64,000 nt of DNA from an uncultured Prevotella sp. GTDB taxonomy: Bacteria > Bacteroidota > Bacteroidia > Bacteroidales > Bacteroidaceae. Position 1 is the first letter of the stretch. Each line of letters begins with the position of its first letter. The notes under the pieces are model-generated. The model did not search any database. It was not told the origin of the DNA and saw only the letters and a list, made by a program, of their open reading frames with translations. The stretch lies in NCBI GenBank assembly GCA_900316015.1, contig ONBG01000002.1, positions 62,001-126,000 of the forward strand, read 5' to 3'. The translations under genes were made by a program, and so were the position numbers. Shown here one piece after another: positions 62,877 through 64,000 of this stretch.

Positions 62877-64000
62877 ATGGAGAACATCATAAGAAAACCT
62901 TATCTTGACAAGATAGAGCAAGCGTTTGGCAAGGACATTATTATCGTCCTTATTGGTCAACGGCGTATTGGTAAGAGCTATCTACTCAGGCAACTGAAAG
63001 AAGAAAAGGCCAAAGATAGTTCTAATAACATCATCTTTGTAGATAAGGAAAAGAAGGAGTTTGATGACATCAGAAACTATCGCGACCTGAACGCCTTTAT
63101 TGATGAGCATCGCGTGGAGGGAAAGAGAAACTACATCCTTGTCGACGAGATCCAGGACATAGAGGAGTTTGAGCGTTCGGTGCGCAGCTATCGTGAGGAA
63201 CCCGACATAGAGATAGTCATCACTGGTTCCAACAGTCTTATGCTCAGCAGTGAACTGACAACGTTGATAGGCGGTCGTTATAAGGAGATATATGTCCATG
63301 CTCTTAGTTATGATGAATTTCTTACTTTCCAGCAGTTGCCAGATAATGACGAGAGTTTGGCAAAGTACATCAATCTTGGCGGGCTGCCAGGTTTGCGGAA
63401 GACTGGACTTGACGAGAATGACGTCCGAGAATATCAACAAGATGTGCTGAACACGGTATTGCTTAAGGATGTCATTATGCGCAACAATATCCGCAATCCA
63501 GTCTTTCTTGAGAATCTGATGCGCTTTCTTGCCGACAACGCCGGGAAGATCATCTCTGCCAATAGCATCTCAAAGTATATGAGAGGACAGGGACAAAATA
63601 TCACTTCCACGGCAATCATCAATTATATCCAGGCACTGTGCGAGACATATGTTATCCATAAAGTCAACCGTTATGACATTCATGGCAAGCGGCTGTTTGA
63701 AACCAATGACAAATATTACTTTGAGGATAACGGCATTCGCAACTGCTTAGGAGGCGGCAACCGAGAGGGTGATATTGAGAAGGTGATGGAAAACGTAGTG
63801 TATAATCATCTTGTGCGCTTAGGCTATGAGGTCACTGTTGGACAGCTACAGGCATCCGAGATAGATTTTGTTTGTTCAAAGCCAACTGGTGAGCGTGTTT
63901 ACGTGCAAGTAGCTTATATTATTGCCGACGCAGCAACGCGGGAACGGGAGTTTGGTAACTTGCGTGCCATCAATGACAACTATCCCAAATACGTTATCTC
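62877..64000 (+). CDS. AAA family ATPase with DUF4143-like C-terminal region (partial)
   Basis: The 5' part of a gene cut by the right edge (374 codons visible). The N-terminus has Walker A GQRRIGKSYLLRQL (27-40), Walker B NYILVDEIQDIEEF and the sensor-type IVITGSNS. A middle region (NAGKIISANSISKYMRG, TAIINYIQALCETYVIHKV) resembles a winged helix. The C-terminal part (ENVVYNHLVRLGYEVTVGQL, EIDFV, VQVAYII) looks like the DUF4143 restriction-endonuclease-like fold with D/E and VQ(V)AY. Such ATPases are numerous in Bacteroidales and often in accessory DNA; their function is unproven. The AT-rich upstream gap with its palindromes suggests a separately acquired unit. Confidence 0.85.
   Translation, partial: MENIIRKPYLDKIEQAFGKDIIIVLIGQRRIGKSYLLRQLKEEKAKDSSNNIIFVDKEKKEFDDIRNYRDLNAFIDEHRVEGKRNYILVDEIQDIEEFERSVRSYREEPDIEIVITGSNSLMLSSELTTLIGGRYKEIYVHALSYDEFLTFQQLPDNDESLAKYINLGGLPGLRKTGLDENDVREYQQDVLNTVLLKDVIMRNNIRNPVFLENLMRFLADNAGKIISANSISKYMRGQGQNITSTAIINYIQALCETYVIHKVNRYDIHGKRLFETNDKYYFEDNGIRNCLGGGNREGDIEKVMENVVYNHLVRLGYEVTVGQLQASEIDFVCSKPTGERVYVQVAYIIADAATREREFGNLRAINDNYPKYVI

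Noticed and set aside
62982-63622. Minus-strand frames opposite the ATPase gene
   Set aside because: Shadows of a gene with intact Walker A and B motifs on the plus strand.

Overview
The window is a 64 kb stretch of chromosome from a member of the Bacteroidota, most likely order Bacteroidales and probably a Prevotella-like lineage. Three lines of evidence support this. Promoters repeatedly fit the Bacteroidetes form TTTG-N19/20-TAnnTTTG. Several families are characteristic of the phylum: the type IX secretion protein PorZ, PG_1098-type THUMP-like methyltransferase, DUF3943, DUF4254, the large form of IspG, and a frdCAB fumarate reductase with a single cytochrome b. There are also head-GIN and PcRGLX-type proteins. 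Almost everything is vertically inherited housekeeping DNA. There is no prophage, insertion sequence, CRISPR array, rRNA or tRNA that I can see.

Layout. 1-8.3 kb (minus): S41 protease (cut by the left edge), topoisomerase IV subunit B and a GNAT protein form one unit; a THUMP-like methyltransferase, a DUF3943 protein and a repeat-rich surface protein form another. 8.3-8.9 kb: a repeat-rich gap. 8.9-12.4 kb (minus): frdCAB. 12.6-20.4 kb (plus): mnmG, apt, uvrC, small unknown genes, dtd, a MazG-like hydrolase and deoC; two parS-like sites flank apt. 20.4-30.3 kb: polyprenyl synthetase (minus), polA, ychF, lgt (plus), then mutS and a histidine phosphatase (minus). 30.4-32.7 kb (plus): a GIN lipoprotein, an ECF sigma factor, a probable membrane anti-sigma protein and a small secreted protein, followed by a 22-bp tandem array. 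33-41.5 kb (plus): S9 peptidase, rpoN, a PAP2-like protein, purE, ispG, aldo/keto reductase. 41.5-52 kb (minus): a large PcRGLX-like carbohydrate-active protein, DUF3108, an Ig-like lipoprotein, GH3, then acpP-fabF-rnc. 52.4-54.2 kb (plus): DUF4254, glycosyltransferase 9, rubredoxin. 54.2-54.9 kb: a DnaA-box-rich gap that looks like oriC. 54.9-62.3 kb: nadA (plus), then leuS-yitT-rdgB-porZ (minus) joined by 4-nt overlaps. 62.9 kb to the end: an AAA/DUF4143 ATPase cut by the right edge.

The most interesting content is non-coding. (i) A probable replication origin at about 54.5 kb has two perfect and several near-perfect DnaA boxes, an AT-rich tract, and a change in strand composition on either side. 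(ii) A tandem array with an exact 22-bp period borders that origin, and a second array of the same family lies in the opposite orientation 22 kb away. (iii) Two parS-like centromere sites lie about 40 kb from the origin. (iv) An 84-bp repeat occurs twice, inverted, about 54 kb apart; four of its five differences fall in the loop of a predicted hairpin. (v) Three operator-like copies of a palindrome sit exactly 40 bp apart around the promoter of the ATPase gene. Together they suggest an origin-proximal region with chromosome-maintenance signals, some of which may be undescribed.

Limits: everything was read by eye. Family names rest on recognised motifs and gene order, not on searches. The two edge genes are incomplete.
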